NCBI RefSeq assembly: GCF_022605165.1
Contig: NC_063081.1
Location: forward strand, 62,001 to 126,000
Source: Purpureocillium takamizusanense
Taxonomy: Eukaryota; Ascomycota; Sordariomycetes; Hypocreales; Ophiocordycipitaceae
DNA: 64,000 nt
Direction: 5' to 3'
A program made the position numbers and the translations under genes. Positions 46,248-58,876 of the stretch are shown here, piece after piece; position 1 is the first letter of the stretch, and the number at the start of each line of letters is the position of its first letter. Below the pieces are notes generated by a model that was not told the DNA's origin, searched no databases, and saw only the letters and a program-made list of their open reading frames with translations.

Positions 46248-48271
46248 CGTCTCCGGATGCTGCCCGCCCTGTGTGCTGTACAGTACGGCACTTGCAGGAC
46301 TTGTTACTATACGAGGGAACAAGGCCCGTTCCTTGTTGCTGCTCGAGGGCGTCCACGTGTCTGTCGGGCGATGCAGCAGCAGCAGCAGCAGCAGCGGGAA
46401 GGATTGCGACGTGCGAGAACAGTGCAGCAGAGAGCCAGTTGAGAGCCGCGGGAGTTGACGATCCGTGGCGGCGGCGGCGGTTTGCTTTGCAACAAGTCGA
46501 GAGAGGTTCCGGTCATCAGTCTGACGTCCCTCTCCAACGCGGGGAGGGGAGTGTCTCTTCCCGCGGCAAGGACAAACTAATCAATATAAGTTACCAACTT
46601 CTTATTAGTACATGCCCCGTGCGTGCTGCTCCTCCCACGCGGTTGGCGGCTTGGCATGCAGAAGCCCCCTTCTTTGTTCGTCCACACCAACAACTTATCA
46701 AGTTAGTAAGTTGCTTCGTCGGACTAGTGCCGTTTATTAGACGCGCGTATAAGTCGTATACTTAAGTTACTTGGTAGATGGCCACCATGTTAGTATGCAA
46801 CGGTGATGGCGCTGGACGTCCACTGTCGACGACGCAATGCGACTGTGCCGTACTGTACCGCATCGCCACAAAACACACAATGTAATCTGCGTGAGTGGTG
46901 TGGACGGAGCAGGCTTGTGTACACCATGACTAAAGTCGCGCGCTTCTTCCCTTCCGTCGTATTCGTCGTTGGCTGGGTGCCATGTTTGCTACCTCGTACA
47001 GACATGGGAATCAGGCGCTTTCTGGGGCATGCGAATCATCAATACATGCGGCTTTGCATTGAACTTGTTTAATACGCAGCGCAAGCATCTTTTCCTTGAC
47101 CAACGTGTGAGGCACGATTTTGGGCCCCCAACGTATACAACTATGACGCCTCCCAAGTCCATGGTCAAAGCAACACACTTCAAGTTGGCGAGGAGGAATG
47201 AATGGCGCCGCCAAACCCGGACTTGACATCAAATATGTAACGGGACATATGTACATGGGTGAGTGAGGGTGACGATTGCAAAAGGGAAACACCCCGAGAC
47301 ACAGCAATGAGGGCATTGCATATCGAGATGCACCATCCATGCATGCCTCGGTCACTGCCCGTTGGTTGCTTGCAGCCGCCACCGCCGCGCCGTTGGCATT
47401 AAAGACCAGCGCAGAACCCAAAGCCCACTCACTCGCCACATGCAGCACAGCATGACATCCATGACTTTCGGAACGACAAAACCCGAATTCCCCCCAATGC
47501 CGTCCGCCGTTTCGTTCGTTTCGTTCCCCTCGGGGCACAAGTCCGGAGAGTAGACGGGGCGCGCATACATGTACACATATCCCGCGGGAGCGCTCCCGGC
47601 CTGCAGGCCCCATCTGCCCCTCATCCGTCCGCCCATCCATCCATCATACCCCTGGTTGTTGTTCATGTCGTCCCACAACTGAGCTGAGTGAGCGCGATTA
47701 CTTACTGCCGTACTAGGAGGAGGACTGGTCGACGGACTCGGGCCACGGCAGCCTGACCAACACGCTTACACTTTCAACACTAGGTACGACGTACGGAGTA
47801 CTTGATGCACTGTTACTCTACCAAGTACGTTACTTACTGTACAAGATAGTGAGTGGGGGTGGGGGAGGTTGCGTGCACCGCAGTGCGAACGGGGACGGAC
47901 ACACACGATGATGGGGTTCAACAGCACAGGGATCCCACGCTCGTCATGTTGGCTGATGTGCACACCCGCTGCCGGCGTTGCACGATCAACATGGTCCGCC
48001 CCCGTGTCTGGTGCGAGGTAGATATATAGAAACTTGCCCACCCACTCCCCCGATGGGAGAGCGGTCTCGGTGAGGTGCGTCCAGTCGACCGTCCGGGGAT
48101 ATATACACGCTGGAGATAGGATCTTTCGAGCAACACCCACGATCCATCCCCGACGACAGCAGGCATCATCCACTACTGACTGCCGTCATCGACCGCTCCA
48201 TCAAAGACTTACACGCAGACACACACTCACACATAAGAACAACAGGCGTCACAGCCCATCCTTCGCCCACC
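46248..48271. other. divergent intergenic region with microsatellites
   Basis: About 2 kb between the regulator and the transporter start codons. It contains a (GCA)n run near 46373-46400, which reads into short open frames, and scattered GTACGTAC-type motifs near 47770-47840. No gene is supported; a 209-codon minus-strand frame at 47.0-47.6 kb has no recognisable similarity. Confidence 0.45.
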
Positions 48272-50229
48272 ATGCTGCCCTCCAGCACCCCCCACGCCCT
48301 CGACAACAACAACAACAACAACGGCAGCACCACCCCTCCCCCCTCCGACGAAAAAGCCGAAGCGCACCGCATCGAAGAAACCTCCCTCGCCGCCACCCTC
48401 CCCCTGCCCCCCGGATGCACATACACCACGCCGCGCGCCATCCAGGAGCGCTTCCCCACGCTGCGCTCCCTCTCCGACGCGGACATGGCGTCGCTCAACG
48501 CGCGCGTGCGGCGGCGCATCGACTGGCGCATGATGCCCTGCACCTCGGCCATGTACCTGATGAACTACCTCGACCGCATCAACGTGTCCAACGCGCGGCT
48601 CGCCGGCCTGCAGCGCGACCTGGGCATGAGCGACACCGTCTGGAGCCTCGGCATCTCCATGTTCTACGTCGGCTACGTCGTCGGCATGGTCCCCGGCAAC
48701 ATGATCATGGCGAGGTCGAATCCCCGCTACTTTATGCCGGGGCTGATGCTGCTGTGGAGCGTGGGCACGGTCTGCATGCCCGCCATGAAGAGGTGCGTTT
48801 GATATACTCTCTGTTTCCTTGTTCTTGTCTTCACTCTGAAGGCTATATGAGGGGGGACAGACATGGAGAAGACGTAAGAAACTTGCTGACGAGAAGAGAG
48901 CAGTGGCGCTGGCTTTGCCGTCGCGAGATTCTTCATCGGCCTGGCCGAGGCGCCCTTTTTCCCGGCTCTCACTCTTTGTACGTTGGCGCCTATTTCTTTC
49001 TTCCCCTGACACAGTGTCTATTCTCTCTCTCTCTCCCTCTTTTATTCTTACTCTTAATCTTTGTGAATAATGATTCCATCTGACCCAAGAAAAAAAAATA
49101 GTAACCTCCTCCTGGTACACCAAGGAAGAATCCCCCATGCGCATGGCCATCTGGCACGCCGGCAACACAATCTCCAACATCATCTCCTCCTTCCTCGCCG
49201 CCGGCATCCTCGAGCACATGAAGGGCGTCGCCGGCCTGCGCTCCTGGCAGTGGTTCTTCGTCATCGAGGGCGTCGCCTCCGTGCTCGTCGCCGTCGCCTC
49301 CTACTTTTTGCTCCCCGAGTGGCCCAGCAACACGCGCTTCCTCGACCAGCGGGAGCGCGAGATGGCGCAGTACCGCGTCCTCGTCTCCAACGGCGGCGTC
49401 GACGAGGAGGAGGGCGGCGTCTGGGCGGGCGTCTGGGCCGCGGCCAGGGATCCCTACACGTGGCTGTTTTGCCTCATGCACTTTGCGCTCGTCACGGCGC
49501 AGAGCTTCAAGGACTTTTTGCCCTCGGTACGTTGCTCTTTGACCCCCCCTGCATGATTCCATTGCTTCGACTGCTGCTGCTGCTGCTTTCGGCTTCTCCC
49601 CCTGACGGGGAGTGGGAGAATCCAGAACCTGCCGCAGCTTCATGTCAAGATCCATGAACACACTGACACGCCGCCCACAGATCATCCAGACTTTCGGCTA
49701 CAACAAGCTCATCACCTACCTCATCCAGGCGCCCCCCTACGCCATCGCCTACGTCTTCGCCTGCCTCGTCGCCTGGTCCTGCGGCCGGCGGCAAGAGTCC
49801 ACCTGGCACATCACCGTGCCCGTCGTCGCCGCCGCCGCGGGCGCCGCCCTCATGATGGGCACGCTCAACGTCGGCGCGCGCTACTTCGGGCTCGTGCTGC
49901 TCATCAGCGGCACCTACAGCGCCTTCAACATCCAGCTCTCGTGGGAGACGACCGTGGTGCCCGCGCCGCGCGCGAAAAAGGCCTCGCTCATCGCCATCGC
50001 CGACTGCCTCAGCCAGACGAGCCACTGGTTCAGCCCCTACTTTTACCCCAAGCGCCAGGCGCCCTACTATCGCATGGGCGGCGGGCTGGTCCTCATGGGG
50101 TGCGCCATCGCCGTGGTGAGCTGCTTCGCCATCCGCTGGCGGTCGGTTCGCCTCAACAGGAAGCTCGACGAGAGGCAAGGGTGGACGCCGGGGTCGGGCA
50201 TGCAGAGGGGGTGGAGGTTTCGCTACTAG
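48272..50229 (+). CDS. MFS transporter, Dal5/anion:cation symporter type
   Basis: Four exons (48272-48792, 48904-48977, 49102-49526, 49681-50229) encode 522 residues. A long cytosolic N-terminus with an Asn run precedes RRIDWRMMPC and YLMNYLDRINVSNARLAGL, the first-helix signature of allantoate permease-like carriers. Further landmarks are FYVGYVVGMVPGN, FFIGLAEAPFFP, SSWYTKEESPMRMAIWH and a C-terminal half with SAFNIQLSWETTVV. Such carriers import small organic anions such as carboxylates, ureides or vitamins through the plasma membrane. All junctions are in phase. Its neighbours encode PrpF and AtuA-like enzymes, so an organic acid substrate is plausible. The opposite strand is open by composition only. 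Confidence 0.9.
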
Positions 50230-50517
50230 TAGGCGTCGGCGGCGGCGACGAGCATGTCGAATGGTTCCCAGCAGGTGGTGGTGGTGGTGATGGTGGTGAC
50301 GGACTGATGGTGTGCCACTACCGGCAGGAGAAGATGACGAGGGAATCATGTGAATGGTACTCACCCTGCTGCTGCCTGCTGCAGACACATGCACAAAACA
50401 TTTTGCCCAGTTCTCGCCTCGTTGCTTCCCTGCTGTCTGTCTGGTACAAAATACATACGCTCACGCATGCCCGTCCGTAGCATATACATCACCGACCACC
50501 ACCCTCCCACCCCCGCC

Positions 50518-52852
50518 TCACAGTTTCGACGACGCCTCGTGCAGAAAGCGCGACGGCACAGGCACCCACACGGCGCGAATGTACTCGGCGAAGCCCTTGC
50601 CCAGGTTATCCAGCAGCTTGGAGCTGCTCACGCCACGGCCCAAGGGCCCATAGACGACAAAGTGCACGGCCATGATGCCGGGCAGCTCGACGCGCTCGAC
50701 GTGGTACCAGGGCCGCCAGTCGGCGCGCATCAGCTCGCGCAGGCGGTCGCGCGTCATGAAGCTGCGCAGCCAGGCCCAGCGCTCGGGCGTGTGCACGAAC
50801 AGCCCGAGGTTGACGTTGCCGCCCTTGTCGCCGGACCGGCCGAGGACCACGTCGCCGAGCGGCCGCATCGTCTTGGGCCCAAACGACGTCAGGGGCGTGG
50901 GGTCCGCCGCGTCGTAGCTCGCCCGCGGCGCGAGCGGTTCGGTCATGGCCGGTGGTGGGATGGCGATGCGTCGCCGCGGCGGCGTCTTGTCGCCAGGCCT
51001 GCCGCCGGGCAGCAGCAGCGTGACGGCCTCGTCGAGCTCCGTCTGGGGCACCACGGCCGGGTAGTAGCCCAGGAAGGGCCGGGGCTGGAGGGTGCGGAAG
51101 TCGAGCGAGCAGTGCATGCCTGTGAAGACGTAACATGTCAACATGCTGATCCATACGCTACACCGCGCGATGGCAAAATGCCCAACGGTTGCGACAGAGG
51201 GAGCTGCGTCAAGAAGGAGGGAGGGTGGCGTACCCGGAAAGTGAGCCATGAAGCAGTAGTTCCACGCGCCGGCCACGGCGCTCACTGCCGCCTTGTCCCG
51301 CGCCTGGGCAAAGATGCGCATGTACGTCGTGGCGGCGAGCTGGGACGAGGGGTTCTCGGCCGGCGTGCCGACGCGCTGAAAGTCCAGCACGTCGAGGGCG
51401 TCGAGGGCGCCCCATGCGGCGAGGCGATGGCGCACCTGCGCCTCCTGAACGTCCCACTTGTGGGTGGTGGCGAGCCCCGTGGCGTTGACGAGGATCTCGA
51501 GCTGCCAGCCGGCGCGGTAGAAGACGGCGAGCTTTGTGGTCGGGGGCGGAGGACGGCCGCGGACGCCCCAGACACGGACGCGGTTGGTGTGATTGTTGTT
51601 CTTGCTGTTGGTGTTGGTGTTGCGCGAGGGGGGAGACGACAACGACGACGACGGTTCCTCGGCCTCGACGCGGATGCCCGAAATGTCGGCCTTGACGTCG
51701 CTGTTGAGATAGACGTCGCCCTGCAGCTCATACAGCAGCTGGCAGCGCACCGTGTCCTCGGTGACGAAGCCGGCGAGGCCGTCGTGCTTGGTGACGACGC
51801 AGGTGCCGTCGGGGGCGACCTCGGCGATGGGCAGGCCGAGGTCGACAAAGGCGTCGACGGGGTGGCGGTCGGCGCCGGCAAAGTTGGCTCCGGTGACGTA
51901 GGTCGAGCACTCGATGAGGTGGCCGGCGATGAGGGCGCCGGCGAGCTCGTCGAGGCGGTCGGGCTCCCAGCCGTACCACCAGGCGGCGGCGGCCATGACG
52001 GGCGAGGCGTCGGCGACGCGCCCACAGATGACGATGTCGGCGCCCTCGTCGAGGGCGCGCTTGACGGCACGGTAGCCCAGGTAGGCGTTGGCGGCGACAA
52101 CGGGCATGGCCGCGGGGTCGGAGAGGAAGGCGAGCGCGTCGTCGGCGAGGGTGACGTCGGGGTTGTCGGCGTCGAGGTGCCGTAGGCCGTTTCTCTGCGC
52201 GCCGAGGAGGGCGCCTATCTTGGGCATGAGGTTGTCGCCGTCGACGAACGCGACGCGGAGGGCGAGACCTCTGTGGGCAATCTTGGGTGCAAGGGCAAGT
52301 GAGTGCGAGTCCATCTAGGCCGCAGCATCCATGAGGCAGGGGGATGTCGCTGGTGTCGGCCAACGTACCATGTCGTGAACCCTGTCGGCCAGGCCGCTGG
52401 GATCCAGCGAGCCGCCGTTGACGACAACCTTGATGCGCTTCTCAGCGACGAGGTCGAGGGACATTTCGATGCCGGCCAGGGCCGAGGCCACCCAGCCAGG
52501 CTCAGCGGCGTCGTGCATCCTCAGGGCGCCGCTGGCCAGGGTCGCCTCTGCGACGGCAATGGTGAGTTTTTTTTTTTCTCGAATTACATTTTCTTATACG
52601 GGAGAGACTGGTGATGGAGAAACGGGAGGGAACTCACCCGCGAGATAGTCACCGGTGATGACATCGACTGGGCCGTACGCAGCCTGGTTGTACATGTGTA
52701 TGGCCGGATCGGCTGAGAAGAAGCAGTCAGCTATACACACTCCGCATCTTGCTGGGATCAGGGGACGACCGACTGACGGCGCCAGAGCAGTTGGCGATGC
52801 GAATCGGCCGCTGCGCCGCGGCGAAAGGCGTTATTGTCGCGGGCGTCATCAT
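50518..52852 (-). CDS. AtuA-like acyclic terpene utilisation protein (DUF1446)
   Basis: Five exons (52852-52774, 52712-52638, 52547-52369, 52281-51234, 51119-50518) encode about 660 residues. The N-terminal DUF1446/AtuA domain shows RIANCSGA, ITGDYLAEATLASGAL, KVVVNGGSLDPSGLADRV, ADIVICGRVADASP and the TGANFAG loop. The C-terminal AtuA-like ferredoxin-fold domain shows LGDVVLGRSGDKGGNVNLG. Bacterial AtuA is encoded with geranyl-CoA carboxylase, but its reaction is not settled, and fungal homologues often sit in carboxylate-degradation clusters. Donor 1 (GTCGGT) is the weakest splice site; the others are near consensus. A Ser/Asn-rich insert (NTNTNSKNNN) marks a surface loop. The opposite strand is open for about 600 codons, an artefact of GC3 bias. 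Confidence 0.88.
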
Positions 52853-54624
52853 TACGAGGAGCGATGGATGGGTAGCTGGTGATGCCCGTCTTGGTGTTGC
52901 GGCGAGGGATCGATCAGGAGTTTTGGTGACGGCGGAGTGTCGCAGTGTTCAATTATTACGTTGATCCAGCAGCGGCGGGACAGCGGCAGGTCATGGCTGG
53001 GAAGGACGACAATGACAACGACGACGATGACCAGCAGCGCCGCATCAACCAGTGTCGAGCATGCGACGGGAGATGCATCGGCGGGTACAAGTACCAACTT
53101 GAGGTTGGACGATCTCGGCAAAGGTTTTGGCTAGCAGCAGGCGGCGTGCTGGCGATGGATGGCCCGATCGATTGATCGACTGCGGGGGTGTTGGAGAGCC
53201 GAGGCACGTCGACACTTGCTTGTTACTGTACCTTGGTAGTACAGTAGGGAGTACAGGTAGGGTAATGGAGTTGAAGTTGGATGGCAGAAGGTCTATGTGG
53301 TACGTGCCTACTTACCCAAGATCAGACAATGGAGGATCAGGGACGCATGCATGCATGCAGGCATGCAGGCAGGCCAGACAGGCAGGATGATGAGGAGTGC
53401 CGTTTGGTCACCAGGAGCGGTCATTGGAGGCAATTGTGTCTTTGTTTCTTTTTTTTTTCTTTTTTCTTTCTCCCACTGGCCCAAGGGTGAAATGTGGAGG
53501 GACGGCAATAAATTTGCGGTAAATCAGGTGTCCAGGTGCTGTACAGAAAGGCATTGGCAATCGCAGCGCCTCGCTTTTTCACGGCCCCCTCCAGTCCACA
53601 CCGGCTCATCCATGCATCCAGCATCGACAACGAAAAACCACATGCAAGTTATTAGCGGCCCCCGCCCCCGCATCCACGGCCAGTGCGTGCGTGCGTGCGG
53701 GGACGGCAAGCGGCAAGTGGTAGCTATGTAGGTGGTGATCGACGGAACGGCACACGGCAGGCGGCAATCCATCCACCGCATTGCACTGCCATGTGAACGC
53801 CGCCCCGTCCCGTCCCGTTCCCTCACTCCTCCTCCACCACCACGCCCCGAATCATGACCCGCGTCCGTCCGTCCGTCCGTCCTGTCATCGTCACCGTCAC
53901 GACGTCTCACCAACATCTCTCACACACACACAACACGCATGATGCAAACAAACCCGCGCTCACGCCCACACTTGATAGCATTCGTCCACTACGTACACAC
54001 TTCAGAACCCCCCACCCCTTCGTCCGTGCGAGTCGTGTATGGACATGGGACCCCCCTAGCTCGCTACCAAGTACCCAGGACAAAGTCCTCGTCGTCGTGA
54101 CTTGGGCTCGCCCGCAGCCAGGCAGCCCCGTGCCATGAACTACTAACCACCCGGAAATCGACGTGCTATCGTACACACAGGCCCGTGCCTTGCTTGGGCC
54201 GTAACCGTAACCCCCCGTGTCAAGAGCGTGCGTGTGCCCTTGCTCGCTCGCTCACCCAACCCCATGCTCCATGCCTCATCAGCTTTTGTGCTCCCCAGGC
54301 TTGCTCGTGTTGTCAGCCCGATCCGTTCCTGCCCTGAAGAGAGAGAGAGCAAAGAAAAACAATCTCGTCGTCAAAACAGTCTCCATTATACACAAACACA
54401 CTCCTTAACGCCTGTCCCTGACCTCTAGCCGTCTCAGGCCCCTCATCCTGTGCCGCATGCATTTCATATTGCGACAGTATTTGTTGTTGTTGTGCTTGTC
54501 ATTGTTGCTGTGATGCTGTTGTCGTTGCTGGGCGCTGCTGCTGGTCATGGTGATGGTGCACGGCCGCGGCCGGCACCCTCATCCCGGCCTCGTCCCAACC
54601 CGGTCGCCGCCCCTCCGCGCGCCT
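52853..54624. other. intergenic gap
   Basis: About 1.8 kb with low-complexity stretches: poly-T near 53451, GCATGCAGG repeats near 53345-53380 and (CCGT)n near 53865-53880. No gene recognised. Confidence 0.45.
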
Positions 54625-55974
54625 TTACTTGCGGTAGGCAACGCCCGGCCGTCGCTTCGCCGGCACCATCGCCGCTCGTCTGCCTCGCTTCTTGGTGGCA
54701 GTGGCAGTGGCAGGGGCAGGGGGCGCGACACTTGCTCCTTCGCTCTCGTCGCCCGTAGCCGAGCCGGCAGCCCTGGTGGCGGCCGTCGCCTTGCTGGTCC
54801 GCGCCGGGCCCTTGGCCCTGCCCGCCGAGCTCGTGCTGCTGCTGCTCGCCATCGTCGCCTTGGCAGCCTTCTTGGCCCGCTTGCGCGGCGGCGCCTTGTC
54901 CTCGTTGAGCGCCCTCATGTACGCGGTCACGACCGACGGCGCCGTGCGCTCCACGCTCCGCCGCGACACCCACGTCGCGTCCTCGGGCCCGAAGCCCACC
55001 CACTCCACCAGCAGCTGCTTGCGGTCCGCACTGTGGTCGCGCACCCGCAGGATGTCGTACACGTCCGGGTCCGTCGGGCTCACCGGCCGTCCGCCCTCTT
55101 CGCGCCAGTAGCCCAGCAGCGCGTCGGGCGCGTCCTCGTGCAGGTTCGCCTCGGGCTCCCACGTCGTGTCGCCCGCCGCCCACTCCACTTCGATCTCAAT
55201 GGACGTGCCGTTGGCCGCCCAGCGCCAGTCCCCGAAGCGCTTGAATGAGAATTCATCGCCCTCATCGTCGGCGGCCTCGTTGTTGTTCTCGATTTCGTCT
55301 TCGTGCTTGTCGTCAATGTCTGTCTCGGCGCGACGCTCGTCGTCAACCTCCATGGCGTCTTCGGCCGGCCGCGCGACTCGTTCCCGTCGCTTCTGCTGGG
55401 ACTGCGGCTGTGGGGACTGCGTCTGGGTTTGCTGCCTCTTCTGCTGCCCCTTCCGCGCCGTGACTGCCGGTTTGTCTGCGGCGTGAGATGCTTTTCCCGA
55501 CGACTTGGGACGGCTCTCGGGTGTCGTCACGGCCGGCGCATCGGACATGGCTGGCGACGAGGGGGCGGCGGCGCGCTTCAACGGCGCGCGCGTCGGAGTC
55601 GACGGGCCATCGAAAGATTCGTGCGTCGACGCGGGCTTGCCCGCGGGCTCTCTCTTTTGCACCTTGCCGGTGCTCTTCGCCACCTGCTTTTCTCCGTCAG
55701 CATCAAACGCCACCCATGAGCTTGTCGACCGCGCGCGTCCGCGTGCGAGGCAAGGAGCACTCACCGGCGTCGAGGTATTGCTGGTGCTCGCAGGGGAGCG
55801 GTTCTGGTTCTTCTTGGACGTTGTCTTGGCTTTGGGCGACAGCGGCGGGCGCGCGTCGTCGCCGCCACCGCCGTCCGAGGGCGTGCGCGGGTGGGCGCTG
55901 GACTCCTCCGGCTTCTGAGGGCTGAAGAGCGTGTTGAGGATGGTGTTGAAGACGGCGGGGGCCATGACGGGCAA
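54625..55974 (-). CDS. chromodomain-like nuclear protein
   Basis: Two exons (55974-55765, 55683-54625) give 422 residues. The intron (donor GTGAGT, branch GCTGAC, acceptor AAGCAG) is a multiple of three, so the unspliced frame also stays open. The N-terminal half is a disordered, charged, Ser/Pro/Gln-rich region. Residues around IEIEVEWAAGDTTWEPEANL followed by LLGYWREEGGRP form a chromodomain-like fold. A second module, YDILRVRDHSADRKQLLVEW with GFGPEDATWVSRRSV, resembles a further chromo- or chromoshadow-type unit. The C-terminus is Lys/Arg-rich, a likely nuclear signal. It may bind methylated histones or act as a heterochromatin factor; it is not identifiable as HP1 itself. Confidence 0.75.
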   Translation of the reverse strand: MPVMAPAVFNTILNTLFSPQKPEESSAHPRTPSDGGGGDDARPPLSPKAKTTSKKNQNRSPASTSNTSTPVSAPCLARGRARSTSSWVAFDADGEKQVAKSTGKVQKREPAGKPASTHESFDGPSTPTRAPLKRAAAPSSPAMSDAPAVTTPESRPKSSGKASHAADKPAVTARKGQQKRQQTQTQSPQPQSQQKRRERVARPAEDAMEVDDERRAETDIDDKHEDEIENNNEAADDEGDEFSFKRFGDWRWAANGTSIEIEVEWAAGDTTWEPEANLHEDAPDALLGYWREEGGRPVSPTDPDVYDILRVRDHSADRKQLLVEWVGFGPEDATWVSRRSVERTAPSVVTAYMRALNEDKAPPRKRAKKAAKATMASSSSTSSAGRAKGPARTSKATAATRAAGSATGDESEGASVAPPAPATATATKKRGRRAAMVPAKRRPGVAYRK

Positions 55975-57250
55975 CGGAAACGTCGCGCGCAGGCGGTGCG
56001 GCTGCGAGAATGGGAAGAGGGTTCCCGCGTTGGGAGAGAAGGGGGGGGGGGGCTTTATGCGAGCTCAAGACGCGGCGGCGAGATTGGCGGTTTTTGTATC
56101 CTCGTGGTCAGCGCAATCGAGAGACGATCACGAGAACGAAAGAAGAGGGCGTCACCAGAGAGAGGGAAGGGATGGTGAAAGAAAAGGAAATAAAGTGAAC
56201 GGAACGGAAGAGAAAGGGAAGAAGGCGGAAGAAAGAGGTGGTGTGCGTGGGAGCGTGTGTGTGGCAGAGCCGCACAGGAAATGAAGGCGGGCGTTTGTGT
56301 TTGTGTTTCTCGCATATCTACTACTACTAAATTAACCTACCCAGGTCGGTGCGACAGTAAAAAGGCCAGGGGAAAAAAGGCAGATAGATTGCCCACCCGC
56401 CGCCGATGACGCCAAACTCGCGTCGGCTCATCACGCGCGACCTACTACCTAGACAGCTGCGCGGCTTTGTTTTAGCGGGTGAAGGCGGGTGGATCCACCG
56501 ACGCCACGCCAGGCGCGCGGCAGCTGTTCCGGCGCCCGTCGTGCCGCACGAGGAGCCGCCCGGCCGCTGAAGGCGAGACGGGAGGCCCGCCGGCATCCAC
56601 TGCAGGCAGCTGTAGACCTGTGGAACTCCAGGCTGTCTGCCCTCCACTGCCCGCAACCAAAACAATCCATCGAGGAGCTGCCCAGCTACGTAGCTGCCCG
56701 GGAGGCCTGCAGAACGGGAAAAAGTTGGGATGGGATGCGCAGCCACGTGACGGCGCTGTCCGGGCATTCCAGCTTTCTTTCTACGTATAGTAGCTCCCTT
56801 TGCTCCCTCTCTCTCTGCCTTGGCTCTCTTCCATCACGCCGAACCGTGGCCACCTACTGTACCTACTAAGGTACACTTTGAACGGTGCTGTGGTACCTCG
56901 TAGGATGAGGCTCAAAATCAGCCAGCTGTCACCGTTGACTTCGATCCCTGCTGCGCTCCAGTCCGGTGATGGGCCGACTGATTGCATTGTTGTACGACGT
57001 AGTATCTATCTCCCCTTATGAAGAAGTAGTACCACGAGCAGTTGTGGCTGCGCCCCTGGCAGTCGCTCTCCACCCGCGTCCATCCTCACTCAGTCCCACC
57101 ACGCAGCGCAGTCCCTCCTCCCCTTCCCCCCGCCAAAAAAAAAGAGTGAAATGACACACCCACCCACATCCACACATCCACACCACCCACTGCGACATTT
57201 TCCTCCCCCCTTGAACTACTACCATCGCACACAATCAGCCAAAAAGAAAG
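55975..57250. other. intergenic gap
   Basis: About 1.3 kb between the chromodomain gene and the tRNA, with purine-rich stretches near 56110-56240. No gene supported. Confidence 0.45.
57241..57250 (-). terminator. Pol III T-run after tRNA
   Basis: Immediately 3' of the tRNA on the minus strand the sequence reads CTTTCTTTTT, giving the T-run expected for RNA polymerase III termination. Confidence 0.7.
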
Positions 57251-57340
57251 GGTCTGGCCGGGGATTGAACCCGGGACCTCTCGCAAGCCATGCTTCAGGG
57301 TTTTCCCTAAGCGAGAATCATACCACTAGACCACCAGACC
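57251..57340 (-). tRNA. tRNA-Pro (AGG) with intron
   Basis: The minus strand folds as a cloverleaf. The 5' GGTCTGG pairs with the 3' CCAGACC over seven bases. The D-arm holds TAGTGGTA, the T-arm holds GGTTCAATCC, and the anticodon stem is CTCGC/GCGAG. The anticodon loop carries AGG (57308-57306). A 19-nt intron (57304-57286) follows one base after the anticodon, the standard eukaryotic position; the mature tRNA would be 71 nt before CCA addition. The loop after splicing is TTAGGGT, as in fungal proline tRNAs. Confidence 0.93.
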
Positions 57341-58876
57341 GTGTTGTTTGATCTCTAACCCCGCGCTCCCTCCCTGGTGGAGGAGGAGGAGGAGAGAGAA
57401 GGCGGATGAGCGCTGTTGTTTCATCACGTGATGATTTGCTGTTGAAGACGGTTGTGCTTATTTTGTCTTATGAACCCCCCAAAACGCAAACCCCCACATA
57501 TTGGGATAATGTGAGCTGCAGGGAGAGAGATGCCGAAGCGATTCACAGGGCTCTTCGTTGCACGTCCTCTTTTTGGTTCGTATAGCTTTCCTCGGACATT
57601 CAGCATTCAAGTCGATAGGCCGGCCACCTTTTCCTCACTCCCTCCCTCTCTCTCTTCTCCGGGCAGTATGCGCTTCCGCTGTGGTGGGTGCACGTGAGTA
57701 ATAAGCGAGCGCGACGCGTCTTTCAGCGATTGCCGCACCCGTACGTACGTACCCTGCACCACTCCCAGTTTGCTCAAAATCGCAGCCTACCGGCACGATG
57801 GCACGCCAAACGAGGAGCCAGCGTGAATTATACCGCCCATTTTTATGCGCCTCAATACGAGAAGTCTTCATTTTGCATCGTCTGCAGGTGTTGTCTTGTC
57901 ACCTCTCATCGTTGCGGCTGGCTGCGTCACGAACCTCCCGTAGCAGGCGCCATTCCACCACCTGCCCACATCGTGAGCTGCCTCATGTACGGTGCACCCC
58001 CGCCCTTCGGGACTGTGATTCGTATAGTATGAACTTGTAACCCCAGCGTGATAGGAAGAAACAAGGTTCGAGATCATAATACAAGCTCTTTATTTCTTCA
58101 TTCATTGCTTGCCATATCCGAGGGCAATGCCCCCCCTAACTAATAGCCTATACAAACGCACGTGTTTGCTACGCGTGGGCAACATGAAAGGAGTGGCCCA
58201 AGCAGGCGATTCACTACGTACATCCCGGCGTCTCTACTTACACACCGCGGAGGCAGTCCAGCACGCGCCACCGTCGCCGACAGATGATGAAGCTTGTGAC
58301 CCTCGCCCCGTGGCGGCAGTACCGAACCGTCCCGTTCGCGTGCGAGAGCGGCGACGCGCTCGCCGAGTGGGTCGGTGGGTCGTGCGAGGTTTGCGAGCCA
58401 AGTGGAATCTTGCATCACCAGCAACCCAACAAGTGGGCTGGGCGGGCCACGAACAGACGGCCAGCAAGTCTTTGGTTCGTGCGTGTCACACGCGAGGGCA
58501 ACAGTAAGCGGCTACCTCATAGTGATTGATGTTGGCATTATAGGTACGAGCGTGTAGCTAAGATGTTTCCATATTGGATCACAATGGCTACTTGGGGACC
58601 ATCTGAGCAGATCCCACGCAAACGCCGTCCTAGATGATGGTGGCCACCAGGGCCTACTCATTTGAGCAGCCGCTGGGGTAAATCTAGCAGACGCAAATGC
58701 CTGTCTATGGTGAGCAGACCATTTGCAACACCCTCGTCCTGGGCTCCATGTAGTACTTCCATCCGTCGTGGACACATTGTAGACCCTGCGCACCACTCAA
58801 CACGTTCTGTGGGCCGTGTTCTTGGTGTGGCGGGTCGTCGAGCTAAATACGTAGTAATAATATGATGAAACGTCGG
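57341..58876. other. intergenic gap
   Basis: About 1.5 kb between the tRNA and the Upc2-like gene. Some frames are open but short and unrecognised. Confidence 0.45.

Noticed and set aside
47011..47640. 209-codon minus-strand frame in the 46-48 kb gap
   Set aside because: No domain, mixed composition, and no splice-supported extension. I could not support it as a gene.
48227..49264. 345-codon minus-strand open frame over the MFS gene
   Set aside because: His/Arg/Gly-rich shadow of a GC-rich coding region; the plus strand has conserved transporter motifs and consensus introns.
50350..52185. 611-codon plus-strand open frame
   Set aside because: It lies antisense to the AtuA-like gene, which has clear domain motifs and introns. 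The frame is Val/Gly/Arg/Ala-rich with no recognisable motif, as expected opposite a GC3-biased gene.
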